DNA from: Lentzea waywayandensis
Lineage (GTDB): Bacteria > Actinomycetota > Actinomycetes > Mycobacteriales > Pseudonocardiaceae
NCBI RefSeq assembly: GCF_900115955.1
Contig: NZ_FOYL01000013.1
Location: 186,001-250,000, forward strand
Length of the DNA stretch: 64,000 nt
Reading direction: 5' to 3'
Shown here: in pieces, positions 29,128 to 38,129 of the stretch
How the letters are laid out: every line of letters begins with the position of its first letter
Position numbering within the stretch: position 1 is the first letter of the stretch
Program-made: the position numbers and the translations under genes
Notes under the pieces: model-generated
Told to the model about the DNA's origin: nothing
Databases searched by the model: none
The model's input: the letters and a program-made list of their open reading frames with translations, nothing else

Positions 29128-31502
29128 GGCACCTGCTCGCACTTCTCCTGGTGGCGGCCGGGCTCTCGGCCAGTGCGCCGATCGCCGTGGCCGGTTCGGG
29201 CCTGACGTGGAAGGCCGTGAACACCCCGTTCTCGCTGGATTTCCAGGACGGCGGGCGCACGCTGACCGGTCAACGCGAGACGTTCTACCGGCTCGCCGAC
29301 GGCACGCAGCACTCGTTGACGATGGTCGTTGCCCAGAAACGGGTTCCGGGCGGCGTTCGGTACGTCGTGGCGACCACCGAGGCCGCACGGACGGCGAACG
29401 TGGTCGTGACGCGGACCGATCGGGGGCTTCGCGTCGGCTGGACGCTGGAGCCGCCGACCGGCGTGGCGCAGGTGTCGGCGAACCTGACCGGCTCGTTGGA
29501 GGAGCACTTCCTCGGCGGCGGCGCGCACACGATGTTCGTCGACCTGCAACGACGTGTGCTGCTGAACAAGGCCGTGTTCGTCGGCGCCTCGAACTTCGGC
29601 AAGTGCAACAAGAACGGCGCCCCTTCGACGTTCTTCATGTCCAGCGCGGGCTACGGCGTCTACGCCGACACTCGCGCCATCGGCAGGACGGCGTTCCCCG
29701 GTGCCCTGGCCGACGACCACTGCGCCGACAAGCCGGCGCCGTGCCCGGTGACGTTCGGCGTGCCGGACCGGATTCAGCTGTGCTTCAAGACCTCCCGGCT
29801 CGACTACGAGGTCTACGCGGGCTCACCGCAGAAGGTCAACAGCGCCTACTTCAAACGGGTCGGCACGCCCACGCTGCCGCCCGCCCGCCAGTTCGCGCTG
29901 ACGAAGTGGCGGGACAAGTACAACCACTCCGACGAGGTCGTCGAGGACGTCACGCAGTTCCAGGCGCGCGGTGTGCCGCTGGACACGCTGTGGGTCGACA
30001 ACCCGTGGGAGCAGGGTCCGGAGGGCGCCCGACCGACCTACGCGTGCATCGGCGCGTTGAAGTTCGACAGGACGATGTACCCCGACGCGCAGGGCACGAT
30101 CGACTGGATGCGTTCGCGTGGCGTGAACATGGGCGTGTGGGTGGCGCCGTTCCTGAGCAAGGCCTCGGACGGCAAGACGTGCCCGCACGACTATCCCGAG
30201 GGTTCGTTCGCCCAGTCGGATCGCACGAACGTGTGGGACCTCGACCTCACGAACCCCGTCGCACGCGCCCACTACGAAGCTCGGTTGGAAGCCGTGTTCC
30301 GGATGGGTGTGAACTTCGTCAAGGGCGATCGCGGCGAGGAGCACAACTTCGAGGAGACGACGTTCGCCGGCGGCCCCGGCACGTTGATCCACAACGAGTA
30401 TCCGTTGCTGTACGCGGAATCCGTGGTGAAGATGCTGCGGAAGGTGCACGGCGACAACTACACGACGTTGTTCCGCGCGGGCGGCGACGGAATGCCCGGA
30501 CTCCTGCACGGGTTCTGGCAGGCCGACGCGGACATGAGCTTCGACGGGCTGCGGCTCACGAACCGGCGCGGCATCAACTCGTGGATCTCCGGCCATCCGG
30601 TGCACGGTTCGGACATCGGCGGCTACCGCAACCTCGGCGGCGGCCCGTCGGAGTCGCTGTTCGTGCGGTGGGCGCAGCAGTCCGCGGTGACGCCGGTGTT
30701 CCAGGTCGGCAGCTCCGGCCGCAACTCGACGCCGTGGGTGTACGACGCGGCGACGTTCGAGCGGTTCAAACGGGCGGCCGTCCTGCACTACGAGCTGTTC
30801 CCGTACCTGTTCGCGCAGGCCGTTCGTGCTTCCCGGGACGGCACGCCGATCACGCAGCCGATGGCGTTCCGCCATCCCGGCGAGGAGGCCGCGTGGAAGG
30901 CCGACCAGCAGTTCATGGTCGGGCCCGACCTGCTCGCGGCCCCGGTGACCGCCGACCGCGCCGAAACCGACGGCGCGGCCGGGAAACCGACACCGGTCGA
31001 CGTCTGGCTGCCCCGCGGTGAGTGGATCGACCTGTTCTCCGGGGAGCGGGTCACCGGCGGCAGGACGATCACGCGCGAGTCCACTTTGGACGAGTTCCCG
31101 CTGTACCTGCGGGCTTCTTCGGCCATGCCGTTCAACTTCCGCACGCCGGACGTCTGGTCGAAGGCGTGGGACGTCAACGACCTGGACCGGCGCGATCGCG
31201 CCGGCTGGCTGGTGTCGCCCACGGCGGACGGCCGGTTCGGCAACCTCCAGGTCGACTCGTTCGGCAAGCACGTCCTCGTGACGCTGCGCGGCGCGCCGAG
31301 CGAGTCGCAGCTGATGGTGCCGGCGGACGTGAAGCGCGTGGTGATCGACGGCCGACCCGTGGGTTCCTCGACCGTCGAGGACCTGCGCGGCAAAGCGGCG
31401 GGCTGGGCGACTGTCTCCTCGGCGCCTGGCACGTTCGGTGGCACGGTGCTGAAGCTTCAGCCCCGACACGGCTCCAGCACCGTGCTGCTCACTCTCGGCT
31501 GA
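29124..31502 (+). CDS. Secreted GH31 alpha-glycosidase
   Basis: 792 residues with an N-terminal signal peptide (HLLALLLVAAGLSASAP). The GH31 domain has the nucleophile D402 in FVKGDRGEEH and the likely acid/base D468 in FWQADADMS, plus HPVHGSDIGGY. A beta-sandwich precedes and beta-domains follow (FPLYLRASSAMPF). GH31 includes alpha-glucosidases, alpha-xylosidases, alpha-galactosidases and sulfoquinovosidases; the active-site sequence does not match a well known specificity. Coupled by a four-base overlap to the GH28 genes, it probably removes a side sugar from the pectin fragments they release. Confidence 0.88.
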   Translation: MRHLLALLLVAAGLSASAPIAVAGSGLTWKAVNTPFSLDFQDGGRTLTGQRETFYRLADGTQHSLTMVVAQKRVPGGVRYVVATTEAARTANVVVTRTDRGLRVGWTLEPPTGVAQVSANLTGSLEEHFLGGGAHTMFVDLQRRVLLNKAVFVGASNFGKCNKNGAPSTFFMSSAGYGVYADTRAIGRTAFPGALADDHCADKPAPCPVTFGVPDRIQLCFKTSRLDYEVYAGSPQKVNSAYFKRVGTPTLPPARQFALTKWRDKYNHSDEVVEDVTQFQARGVPLDTLWVDNPWEQGPEGARPTYACIGALKFDRTMYPDAQGTIDWMRSRGVNMGVWVAPFLSKASDGKTCPHDYPEGSFAQSDRTNVWDLDLTNPVARAHYEARLEAVFRMGVNFVKGDRGEEHNFEETTFAGGPGTLIHNEYPLLYAESVVKMLRKVHGDNYTTLFRAGGDGMPGLLHGFWQADADMSFDGLRLTNRRGINSWISGHPVHGSDIGGYRNLGGGPSESLFVRWAQQSAVTPVFQVGSSGRNSTPWVYDAATFERFKRAAVLHYELFPYLFAQAVRASRDGTPITQPMAFRHPGEEAAWKADQQFMVGPDLLAAPVTADRAETDGAAGKPTPVDVWLPRGEWIDLFSGERVTGGRTITRESTLDEFPLYLRASSAMPFNFRTPDVWSKAWDVNDLDRRDRAGWLVSPTADGRFGNLQVDSFGKHVLVTLRGAPSESQLMVPADVKRVVIDGRPVGSSTVEDLRGKAAGWATVSSAPGTFGGTVLKLQPRHGSSTVLLTLG

Positions 31503-31950
31503 GGTGCGCCTGGAGGTCGTCCACGAACCGGCTGAGCAGCCGGCCGAGCGTCCGCTGGTCCTCCTCGGACCAGTCGGCGACCGCGCCGGTGAACCAGCCG
31601 AGGACGGCCTCCAGGTAGCGCCCGGCCGCCGCCTCACCCGTGTCCGTCAGCTCCACCAGGCGTGCACGCTGGTCGTCCGGGTCGACGACGCGACGGACCA
31701 GGTCGGCGCGCTCCAGGTCGTGCAGGTGCCTCGTGACGTGCGGGCCGACGACCTGCATCCGTGCGGCGATCTCCCCCACCCGCAACGGCTGACCGGCCAT
31801 CCGGAGGGTGATGAGCACGGTCAGGCCGGGGCGGTCCAGCGGGATGCCGACGTGCTCCATCCCCCGCTCGACCAGCTGGCTGCGGTTGAGCACGGTGCCC
31901 AGCTGCATCAGGCGCGGCAGCAGTGCCGCAGGGTCCAGGGCCTCGCTCAT
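31489..31950 (-). CDS. MarR-family repressor
   Basis: 153 residues with the winged helix of the MarR family: LRVGEIAARMQVVGPHVTRH and the DPDDQRARLVELTDTGE wing. Helices at both ends would form the dimer. It is divergent from the FAD monooxygenase gene, and the 109-base gap contains two copies of a TACCTAA-type palindrome, one near each start, so it very likely represses both genes and is released by a small aromatic or antibiotic-like ligand. Its end overlaps the GH31 gene by 14 bases in convergent orientation. Confidence 0.9.
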   Translation of the reverse strand: MSEALDPAALLPRLMQLGTVLNRSQLVERGMEHVGIPLDRPGLTVLITLRMAGQPLRVGEIAARMQVVGPHVTRHLHDLERADLVRRVVDPDDQRARLVELTDTGEAAAGRYLEAVLGWFTGAVADWSEEDQRTLGRLLSRFVDDLQAHLSRE

Positions 31951-31963
31951 CTCACACCTTACT

Positions 31964-31978
31964 TACCTAACTTAGGTA
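31964..31978. promoter_or_regulatory. MarR operator 1
   Basis: TACCTAA, C, TTAGGTA is a perfect 7-1-7 palindrome lying 14 bases upstream of the marR start at 31950. It fits the size and symmetry of MarR sites and marks autoregulation. Confidence 0.8.
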
Positions 31979-32029
31979 TATGCTTGCCTCAGTCGCACGC
32001 AACCGTAGCGATCATCGCGACCTGAAAAA

Positions 32030-32050
32030 GGATACCTAAGTTAGTTATCC
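32030..32050. promoter_or_regulatory. MarR operator 2
   Basis: GGATACCTAA, G, TTAGTTATCC is a 10-1-10 inverted repeat with a single mismatch, sharing the TACCTAA half-site with operator 1. It lies 9 bases ahead of the monooxygenase ATG at 32060 and just before its ribosome site (GGAGGG). Confidence 0.8.
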
Positions 32051-32059
32051 GGAGGGACC

Positions 32060-33220
32060 ATGAGCTCAGTCCTGATCTCCGGCGCCAGCATCGCCGGCCC
32101 CGCGCTCGCGTTCTGGCTGCGGCGGCACGGCTTCGACGTCACCGTCGTGGAGAAGTCCCACGCCCTGCGCGGCGGCGGCTACCCGATCGACATCCGCGGC
32201 ACCGCGTTGGGCGTGGTCGACCGGATGGGCCTGCTCCCCCGCCTGCGCGAGGCCCACGTGGACACCCGGCAGATCACGTTCCTCGACGCCGACGGCGGTC
32301 ACGTCGCGTCGATCCGTCCAGAAGCGATCTCCGGTGGCGACGGCAGCGACCTCGAGGTCCGGCGCGGCGACCTCGCCGAGATCCTCTACGACACCGTGCG
32401 CGACGACGTGGAGTTCCTCTTCGACAACACCATCGTCACGATGAACTCGCATCCGGGCGGTGTGGACGTGACGTTCCGCAGCGGCCTTCAACGCACCTAT
32501 GACCACGTCATCGGCGCGGACGGGTTGCACTCGACGGTGCGCGCGCTGACATTCGGTCCGGAGGAACAGTTCCACCGCTACCTCGGCTACTGCTTCGCGG
32601 GCTTCACACTGCCCAACCACCTCGGTCTCCAGCAGGAGGCCGTGATGTGGAACGAACCCGGCCGCGCCGCCGCCCTGTACGCGGTGGCGTCGAACGAGAG
32701 CGTGCACGGGTTCCTAAGCTTCACGCGCGCCGAGGCCCCGTTCGGCGCGTTCCGCGATCCCCAGGCCCAGCGCGACCTCGTGGCGTCGGTCTTCGCCGAC
32801 GACGGCTGGGAGGTGCCGGGGTTGGTCAAGGCGATGCACACGGCCGACGACCTGTTCTTCGACACGGTCAGCCAGATCCGGATGCCGCGCTGGTCGTCCG
32901 GCCGCGTCGCTCTCGTCGGCGACGCCGCGTACGCCCCGTCGTTCCTCACCGGGCAGGGGTCGAGCCTCGCGCTGGTCGGTGCCTATGTGCTGGCGGGCAA
33001 CATGCGCGACTTCGGGGCGTACGAACGCACGATCCGGCCGTTCGTCGAGGCGAACCAGGGCCTGGTCGACGTGGGCAACGCGGAGCTCTTCCCCGGCACC
33101 GCCGAGGCACTGGCCGCGCGCAACGCCGCCCTGCGCTCGCGCGAGACGATGCCCGCCCCGGCCGCGCGCCCGGAGCACTCCGCGCTGACACTCCCGGAGT
33201 TCGAGCTGCTGTCTCCGTGA
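32060..33220 (+). CDS. FAD-dependent aromatic/tetracycline-type monooxygenase
   Basis: 386 residues of the group A flavin hydroxylase family (PHBH fold). The FAD-binding loop is GASIAGPALA (7-16), with the ribose-binding GDLAEILYD region and the late VALVGDAAYAPS motif. TetX, rifampicin monooxygenases and antibiotic biosynthesis hydroxylases share this layout; LRGGGYPIDIRG after the first strand is frequent in drug-inactivating members. The divergent MarR gene and shared operators suggest induction by the substrate, consistent with detoxification. Substrate unknown. Confidence 0.88.
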   Translation: MSSVLISGASIAGPALAFWLRRHGFDVTVVEKSHALRGGGYPIDIRGTALGVVDRMGLLPRLREAHVDTRQITFLDADGGHVASIRPEAISGGDGSDLEVRRGDLAEILYDTVRDDVEFLFDNTIVTMNSHPGGVDVTFRSGLQRTYDHVIGADGLHSTVRALTFGPEEQFHRYLGYCFAGFTLPNHLGLQQEAVMWNEPGRAAALYAVASNESVHGFLSFTRAEAPFGAFRDPQAQRDLVASVFADDGWEVPGLVKAMHTADDLFFDTVSQIRMPRWSSGRVALVGDAAYAPSFLTGQGSSLALVGAYVLAGNMRDFGAYERTIRPFVEANQGLVDVGNAELFPGTAEALAARNAALRSRETMPAPAARPEHSALTLPEFELLSP

Positions 33221-33277
33221 GTTCGTGCCGGACGATCGACCTCCCGGCGAACTCACCGCCGTCTGCGGAGCAGCGGC
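33217..33277. repeat. Intergenic hairpin repeat, copy B
   Basis: Begins inside the monooxygenase stop codon. GTGAGTTCG (33217-33225) pairs with CGAACTCAC downstream, and 33242-33277 is identical over 36 bases to 510-545. The loop differs from copy A but keeps pairing potential. Same interpretation: terminator or dispersed element. Confidence 0.7.
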
Positions 33278-33337
33278 CACACGACACAGACAGCTCTTCC
33301 ACAGGCGGCTCACAGGATTCGGCCGCAATCTGGGCGC

Positions 33338-34144
33338 ATGACGGACAACCACGACCGCGGCCTCCAGTTCGATCTCGCCACGCTCATCGGGCGCCGGCGG
33401 GCGTTGACGCTGCTCGGCGGCGCGGGCCTCACGCTCGTGGCCTGCGCCCCGTCGACCACCACCGCGACCTCGACCACCACGACCACGGCGGGCTCGTCCA
33501 CCACGGCGGACGGCTCGCCGCTGGAGACGATCCCCGAGGAGACAGCCGGCCCGTACCCCGGCGACGGCTCCAACGGCCCGAACGCGTTGACGCAGAGCGG
33601 AATCGTGCGTTCGGACATCCGGTCCAGCTTCGGTTCCTCGACCCGCACGGCCGAGGGCGTGCAGCTGACCATCGACCTGACGGTGCAGAACGACGACGGC
33701 AAGCCGTTCGCGGGCGCCGCCGTCTACCTGTGGCACTGCGACATCAACGGCGACTACTCGATGTACTCGGACCGCGTGAAGAACGAGAACTTCCTGCGCG
33801 GCGTCCAGGAGGCCGACTCGTCCGGCAAGCTGAAGTTCGTCAGCGTCTTCCCCGGCGCGTACTCGGGGCGCTGGCCGCACATCCACTTCGAGGTCTACCC
33901 GAGCCTCGCCGAGGCGACCAAGGCCGGCAACAAGATCACGACCTCGCAGCTCGCGTTGCCCGAGACGACGTGCAAGGAGGTCTACGGCACGACCGGCTAC
34001 ACGGCGAGCGTGCAGAACATGTCGCGGACGTCCCTGAAGCAGGACATGGTGTTCCGCGACGGCGTCGACCACCAGATGGCGACCATGTCGGGCGACGTCG
34101 GGTCCGGCTACACCGCCTCACTGACCTTCGCGGTGGAGGGCTAG
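33338..34144 (+). CDS. Exported intradiol ring-cleavage dioxygenase-like lipoprotein
   Basis: 268 residues. RRRALTLLGGAGLTLVAC places a lipobox cysteine at C36 after a twin-arginine-like start, followed by a Thr/Ser-rich linker to about 58. The catalytic domain keeps the four iron ligands of intradiol dioxygenases: Y140 (GDYSMY), Y175 (PGAYSGRWP), H181 and H183 (PHIHFEVY). Known cytoplasmic relatives open catechol or protocatechuate rings; exported versions in actinomycetes are poorly understood and could act on lignin- or plant-derived catechols outside the cell. The last 27 bases overlap the convergent PucR gene. Confidence 0.88.
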   Translation: MTDNHDRGLQFDLATLIGRRRALTLLGGAGLTLVACAPSTTTATSTTTTTAGSSTTADGSPLETIPEETAGPYPGDGSNGPNALTQSGIVRSDIRSSFGSSTRTAEGVQLTIDLTVQNDDGKPFAGAAVYLWHCDINGDYSMYSDRVKNENFLRGVQEADSSGKLKFVSVFPGAYSGRWPHIHFEVYPSLAEATKAGNKITTSQLALPETTCKEVYGTTGYTASVQNMSRTSLKQDMVFRDGVDHQMATMSGDVGSGYTASLTFAVEG

Positions 34145-35413
34145 CCACAGCTCCGCGCGCAGACCGGGTGAGTCGAGCGAGCGGCCGAGGGCCTGCTCGG
34201 CCCTGCGCACCCGGTTGCGCAGCGTGTGCCGGTGCACGCCCAGCTCCGCCGCCGCCGGGTCCCAGGCGCCGTGGTGGGTCAGCCAGATCCGCAGCGTCTC
34301 GCGGGTCTCGGCGTCGAGCGGCCTGAGCAACGCGTCCGCGAACCCGTCCGGGACCTTCAGGCTGCCGGCCAGGTCCTCGAACGTCCGCACACCCGCTCGA
34401 CGTGCCTGCTGGGCCTCGCGATAGCCACGCGCGACCTCGTCGATGTCCACTTCGGACGAAGCGAACCCGTCGAAATCCTGTGCCAGCACGACGATCCGGC
34501 CGTCGTGCTCGGCCCAGAAGCCGTCGTCAGGCGGCTCGTCCACCAAGAACACGCGGAACCGCGATGGCAGCCCGTCGACCGGAATCCCCGCCAGCAGCAG
34601 GCGGAACTGCCCCGCCCGCAACTCGCGGTGGGCCGCGTCGACGGCATCGTTCTGGGCGAGCGCGAGGGTCAGCAACGACGCCGCCGTGTTGACGATGCTC
34701 AGGTCGGCGGCGTCGAGCGGTTCCGCGGTGCCGACCGCGAGCACTCCCCTGGCCCGGCTGCCCAACGCCTGAAGGAACACGTGCCAGCCACCCGCCTCGA
34801 ACGCAGCGCTGGCCAGGCCGCCCGCGCTGCGGACCTTCGCCACGGCGGCGGCGAGGTCGGGGCCGCGGTGCCGCGCCAGGTCCGGGACGAGCCGCGGGTT
34901 GTGCGTGTGCACCGGTTCCCCCGCCGAGTCGAGCAGCACCACCCAGCCGTTGATCCACTGGCCGAGCCTGCGCACCACCCCGCCCACTCCACCCCGCACG
35001 GCCGCGCGCGTGAGCGCTCGCTGCGCCTCACTGGTCCGCGTCAGCGCCGCGTACTCGTCCGCGGCCAGCGCCTTCGACACCGCCTTGCTGATCGCGATGA
35101 ACGGCACCCCGCGCGGCACCTCGACGAGCCCCAGGTCCGCCTTCGCCGCGGCCTCCACGAGCGCGGACGGCACGACGTCGTGGCCCAGTCCGGTGCCGAA
35201 GCCGAGCCCGACCACTCCCGCGCGCACCAGCCGTTCGACGTAGTCGCCACCAACAGCCGTGAGCCCGGTCGTGAGCAGCAGCTCGCCGCCTTCCAGGAAC
35301 GGCGTGGGGTCCGCGAGCTCCGTGCCGTGCACCCAGCCGACCGGCCTCGACACGTCCCCCGCCAGCACCGGCAGCCGAAGCGTCCGAGCGAGTTCCCGCA
35401 GCGTGATGGCCAT
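34118..35413 (-). CDS. PucR-family regulator
   Basis: 431 residues: an N-terminal PucR domain (TLRELARTLRLPVLAGD, GGELLLTTGLTAVGGD), a middle region, and a C-terminal helix-turn-helix GVHRHTLRNRVRRAE followed by the L-rich tail typical of CdaR/PucR proteins. It is divergent from gabT with 81 bases between, containing TTGTACAA (35422-35429). Regulators of this class activate catabolism of purines, amino acids or GABA when the substrate is present. Control of gabT and the aldehyde dehydrogenase is the likely job. Confidence 0.88.
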   Translation of the reverse strand: MAITLRELARTLRLPVLAGDVSRPVGWVHGTELADPTPFLEGGELLLTTGLTAVGGDYVERLVRAGVVGLGFGTGLGHDVVPSALVEAAAKADLGLVEVPRGVPFIAISKAVSKALAADEYAALTRTSEAQRALTRAAVRGGVGGVVRRLGQWINGWVVLLDSAGEPVHTHNPRLVPDLARHRGPDLAAAVAKVRSAGGLASAAFEAGGWHVFLQALGSRARGVLAVGTAEPLDAADLSIVNTAASLLTLALAQNDAVDAAHRELRAGQFRLLLAGIPVDGLPSRFRVFLVDEPPDDGFWAEHDGRIVVLAQDFDGFASSEVDIDEVARGYREAQQARRAGVRTFEDLAGSLKVPDGFADALLRPLDAETRETLRIWLTHHGAWDPAAAELGVHRHTLRNRVRRAEQALGRSLDSPGLRAELWLALHREGQ

Positions 35414-35494
35414 GTGCCACTTTGTACAACTTGACGCCCGCAGATCGCCATTTCAGGCACTGCGCAGCGCGCTGACCAGGGCCATGCTCAAGCT

Positions 35495-36778
35495 ATGACC
35501 CGACTGCGCACCGCGATCCCCGGTCCCAAATCGCTGGAACTCCAGGCGCGGCGCAAGGGCGCCGTCGCCGCCGGGGTGGGCTCGACGCTGCCCGCCTACA
35601 TCGACTCCGCCGACGACGGCCTGCTGATCGACGTCGACGGCAACCAGCTCATCGACCTCGGCTCCGGCATCGCCGTCACGAACGTCGGCAACCCCGCGCC
35701 CGCCGTCGCCGAGGCGGTGCACGCGCAGATCGACAGGTTCAGCCACACCTGCTTCATGATCACGCCGTACGAGAGCTACCTCGACGTCTGCGAGGCGCTG
35801 AACGAGCTCACGCCCGGCGACCACGAGAAGCGGTCGGTGCTGTTCAACTCCGGTGCCGAGGCCGTCGAGAACGCGGTCAAGATCGCCCGGCACGTCACCG
35901 GCAGGCAGGCCGTCGTGGTGTTCGACCACGGCTACCACGGCCGCACGAACCTCACGATGGCGTTGACCGCCAAGAACATGCCGTACAAGCACAGGTTCGG
36001 CCCGTTCGCGCCCGAGGTCTACCGCGTGCCGGCGTCCTACCCGCTGCACGACGGCCTGACCGGCCCCGAAGCGGCCGCACGCGCGATCGCCGCGATCGAG
36101 AAGCAGGTCGGCGCGGACAACACCGCCGCCGTCGTGATCGAACCGATCCAGGGCGAGGGCGGCTTCATCGCCCCCGCCGAGGGCTTCCTGCCCGCGATCG
36201 CCGACTGGTGCCGTGAGCGCGGCGTGCTGTTCGTCGCCGACGAGATCCAGACCGGCTTCTGCCGCACCGGGTCGTGGTTCGCGCTCGACCACGAGGCCGT
36301 GGTGCCGGACCTGATCACCACGGCCAAGGGCATCGCGGGCGGCCTGCCGCTCGCCGCCGTCACGGGTCGCGCCGAGATCATGGACGCCGTGCACGTCGGT
36401 GGCCTCGGCGGCACCTACGGCGGCAACCCGGTGGCGTGTGCGGCGGCCCTGGGCGCCATCCGCACGATGCGCGAGCGCGACCTGAACGCCGCCGCGCGCC
36501 GCATCGAGGAGACCGTGCTGGGCAGGCTCAGGGCGATCGCGGAGAAGACCGACATCATCGCGGACATCCGCGGCCGTGGCGCGATGCTCGCCATCGAGTT
36601 CACCGAACGCACGCCCGACATCGCCGCGCGCGTCGCCAAGGCGTGCCACGAACAGGGTGTCGTCGTGCTGACGTGCGGCACTTACGGCAACGTGATCCGC
36701 CTGCTGCCCCCGCTGGTCATCCCGGACGACCTGCTCGCCGAAGGACTCGACGTGCTCGAAGGAGCCCTGCTCGCATGA
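35495..36778 (+). CDS. gabT: 4-aminobutyrate aminotransferase
   Basis: 427 residues of the class III, PLP-dependent aminotransferases. Visible marks are LFNSGAEAVENAVKIAR, HGYHGRTNLTMALT, the PLP ring-binding D249 in FVADEIQTGF and the PLP lysine K278 in TTAKGIAGGLPL. It would move the amino group of 4-aminobutyrate (or a similar omega-amine) to 2-oxoglutarate, giving succinate semialdehyde. The stop overlaps the start of the aldehyde dehydrogenase gene as ATGA, so both enzymes are made together. No strong ribosome site precedes the ATG, so leaderless translation is possible. Confidence 0.9.
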   Translation: MTRLRTAIPGPKSLELQARRKGAVAAGVGSTLPAYIDSADDGLLIDVDGNQLIDLGSGIAVTNVGNPAPAVAEAVHAQIDRFSHTCFMITPYESYLDVCEALNELTPGDHEKRSVLFNSGAEAVENAVKIARHVTGRQAVVVFDHGYHGRTNLTMALTAKNMPYKHRFGPFAPEVYRVPASYPLHDGLTGPEAAARAIAAIEKQVGADNTAAVVIEPIQGEGGFIAPAEGFLPAIADWCRERGVLFVADEIQTGFCRTGSWFALDHEAVVPDLITTAKGIAGGLPLAAVTGRAEIMDAVHVGGLGGTYGGNPVACAAALGAIRTMRERDLNAAARRIEETVLGRLRAIAEKTDIIADIRGRGAMLAIEFTERTPDIAARVAKACHEQGVVVLTCGTYGNVIRLLPPLVIPDDLLAEGLDVLEGALLA

Positions 36779-38085
36779 TCGAATTTCACACTCCGGAAGA
36801 CGTCGAGAGCGCGGTCGCCAAGGCCGCTGCCGTCGCTCCCGAACTGGCCGCGTTGCCCGCGCACCGCCGTGCGGCCGCGCTGGACCACGTGTCGCGACGA
36901 CTGGCCGAGCGCGCCGAGGAGTTCGCGCAGGCCATCAACGACGACTCGGGCAAGCCTCTGAAGTGGGCGCGCGTCGAGGTGACCCGCGCGATCTCCACGT
37001 TCCGCTGGGCTTCGGAGGAGGCCCGCCGGTTCTCCGGCGAGTTGCAGCGCCTCGACACCGACCCGTCCGCCGAGGGCCGCCTCGCGCTGGTGCGCCGGGT
37101 GCCGCGCGGGCCGGTGCTGGGCATCGCGCCGTTCAACTTCCCGCTGAACCTGGTGGCGCACAAGGTCGCCCCGGCGATCGCGGTGGGCGCGCCGATCGTG
37201 CTGAAGCCTGCGCCCGCCACCCCGAAGGTCGCGTTCCTGCTCGGCGAGCTGCTGGCCGAGACCGACCTGCCCGAGGGCGCCTTCTCGATCCTGCACCTGT
37301 CCAATGAGGACACCGCTCGTCTCGTCGAGGACGCGCGCCTGCCGGTGGTGTCGTTCACCGGCTCCGGCCCGGTCGGCTGGAGCATCAAGGAACGCGTGCC
37401 GCGCAAGCACGTGACGCTCGAACTCGGCGGCAACGCGGCCGCGATCGTCGCGCCGGACTGGCAGGACGTCGAGTTCGCGGCGCAGCGCATCGCCACGTTC
37501 GCGATGTACCAGGCCGGCCAGTCGTGCATCTCGGTGCAGCGCGTCTACGTGCACACCGACGTGTACGACGCGGTCTCGGAAGCCGTGGTGCAGCACGTGA
37601 ACAAGCTCGACGTGGCCGGCGACGTCGGCCCGTTGATCAACGACGCCGCCGCGGACCGCGTCGAGTCGTGGGTGCGCGAGGCCCAGGCAACGGTCCTGAC
37701 CGGCGGCACCCGTGACGGCCGCACCTACGCGCCGACCGTGCTGACGGACGTGCCGGAGGACTCGAAGGTCAACGCCGAGGAGGTGTTCGGCCCGGTCGTG
37801 ACGCTGACGCGGGTGGACAGCGTCGAGGAGGCGTTCGACCGCGTCAACGCGTCCCGGTACGGCCTTCAGGCGGGGCTGTTCACCACGGACGTGCGACTCG
37901 CTTTCCGTGCCGCGCAACGGCTCCAGGTCGGTGGCGTGATCGTCGGCGACGTGCCGAGCTACCGCGCGGACCAGATGCCGTACGGCGGCGTGAAGGAGTC
38001 CGGCATCGGCCGCGAGGGCCTGCGCGCGGCCATGGACGACCTCACCGAACAGCGCGTGCTGGTCCTGACCGGCCTGGAGTTGTAA
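36775..38085 (+). CDS. Aldehyde dehydrogenase (semialdehyde-type) paired with gabT
   Basis: 436 residues, at the short end for NAD(P)-dependent aldehyde dehydrogenases. The catalytic cysteine C251 lies in AGQSCISVQR and the general base E216 in LELGGN; APFNFPLN near 118-125 and EEVFGPVV downstream are standard. It would oxidise the semialdehyde made by GabT to the carboxylic acid. The N-terminus is trimmed relative to GabD, and the sequence is closer to lactaldehyde/phosphonoacetaldehyde-type enzymes, so succinate semialdehyde is an inference from context. Confidence 0.85.
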   Translation: MIEFHTPEDVESAVAKAAAVAPELAALPAHRRAAALDHVSRRLAERAEEFAQAINDDSGKPLKWARVEVTRAISTFRWASEEARRFSGELQRLDTDPSAEGRLALVRRVPRGPVLGIAPFNFPLNLVAHKVAPAIAVGAPIVLKPAPATPKVAFLLGELLAETDLPEGAFSILHLSNEDTARLVEDARLPVVSFTGSGPVGWSIKERVPRKHVTLELGGNAAAIVAPDWQDVEFAAQRIATFAMYQAGQSCISVQRVYVHTDVYDAVSEAVVQHVNKLDVAGDVGPLINDAAADRVESWVREAQATVLTGGTRDGRTYAPTVLTDVPEDSKVNAEEVFGPVVTLTRVDSVEEAFDRVNASRYGLQAGLFTTDVRLAFRAAQRLQVGGVIVGDVPSYRADQMPYGGVKESGIGREGLRAAMDDLTEQRVLVLTGLEL

Positions 38086-38129
38086 CCGTTTGACGGGTCG
38101 CTCTTGACCTTGACTGCGATGATTTGCGC

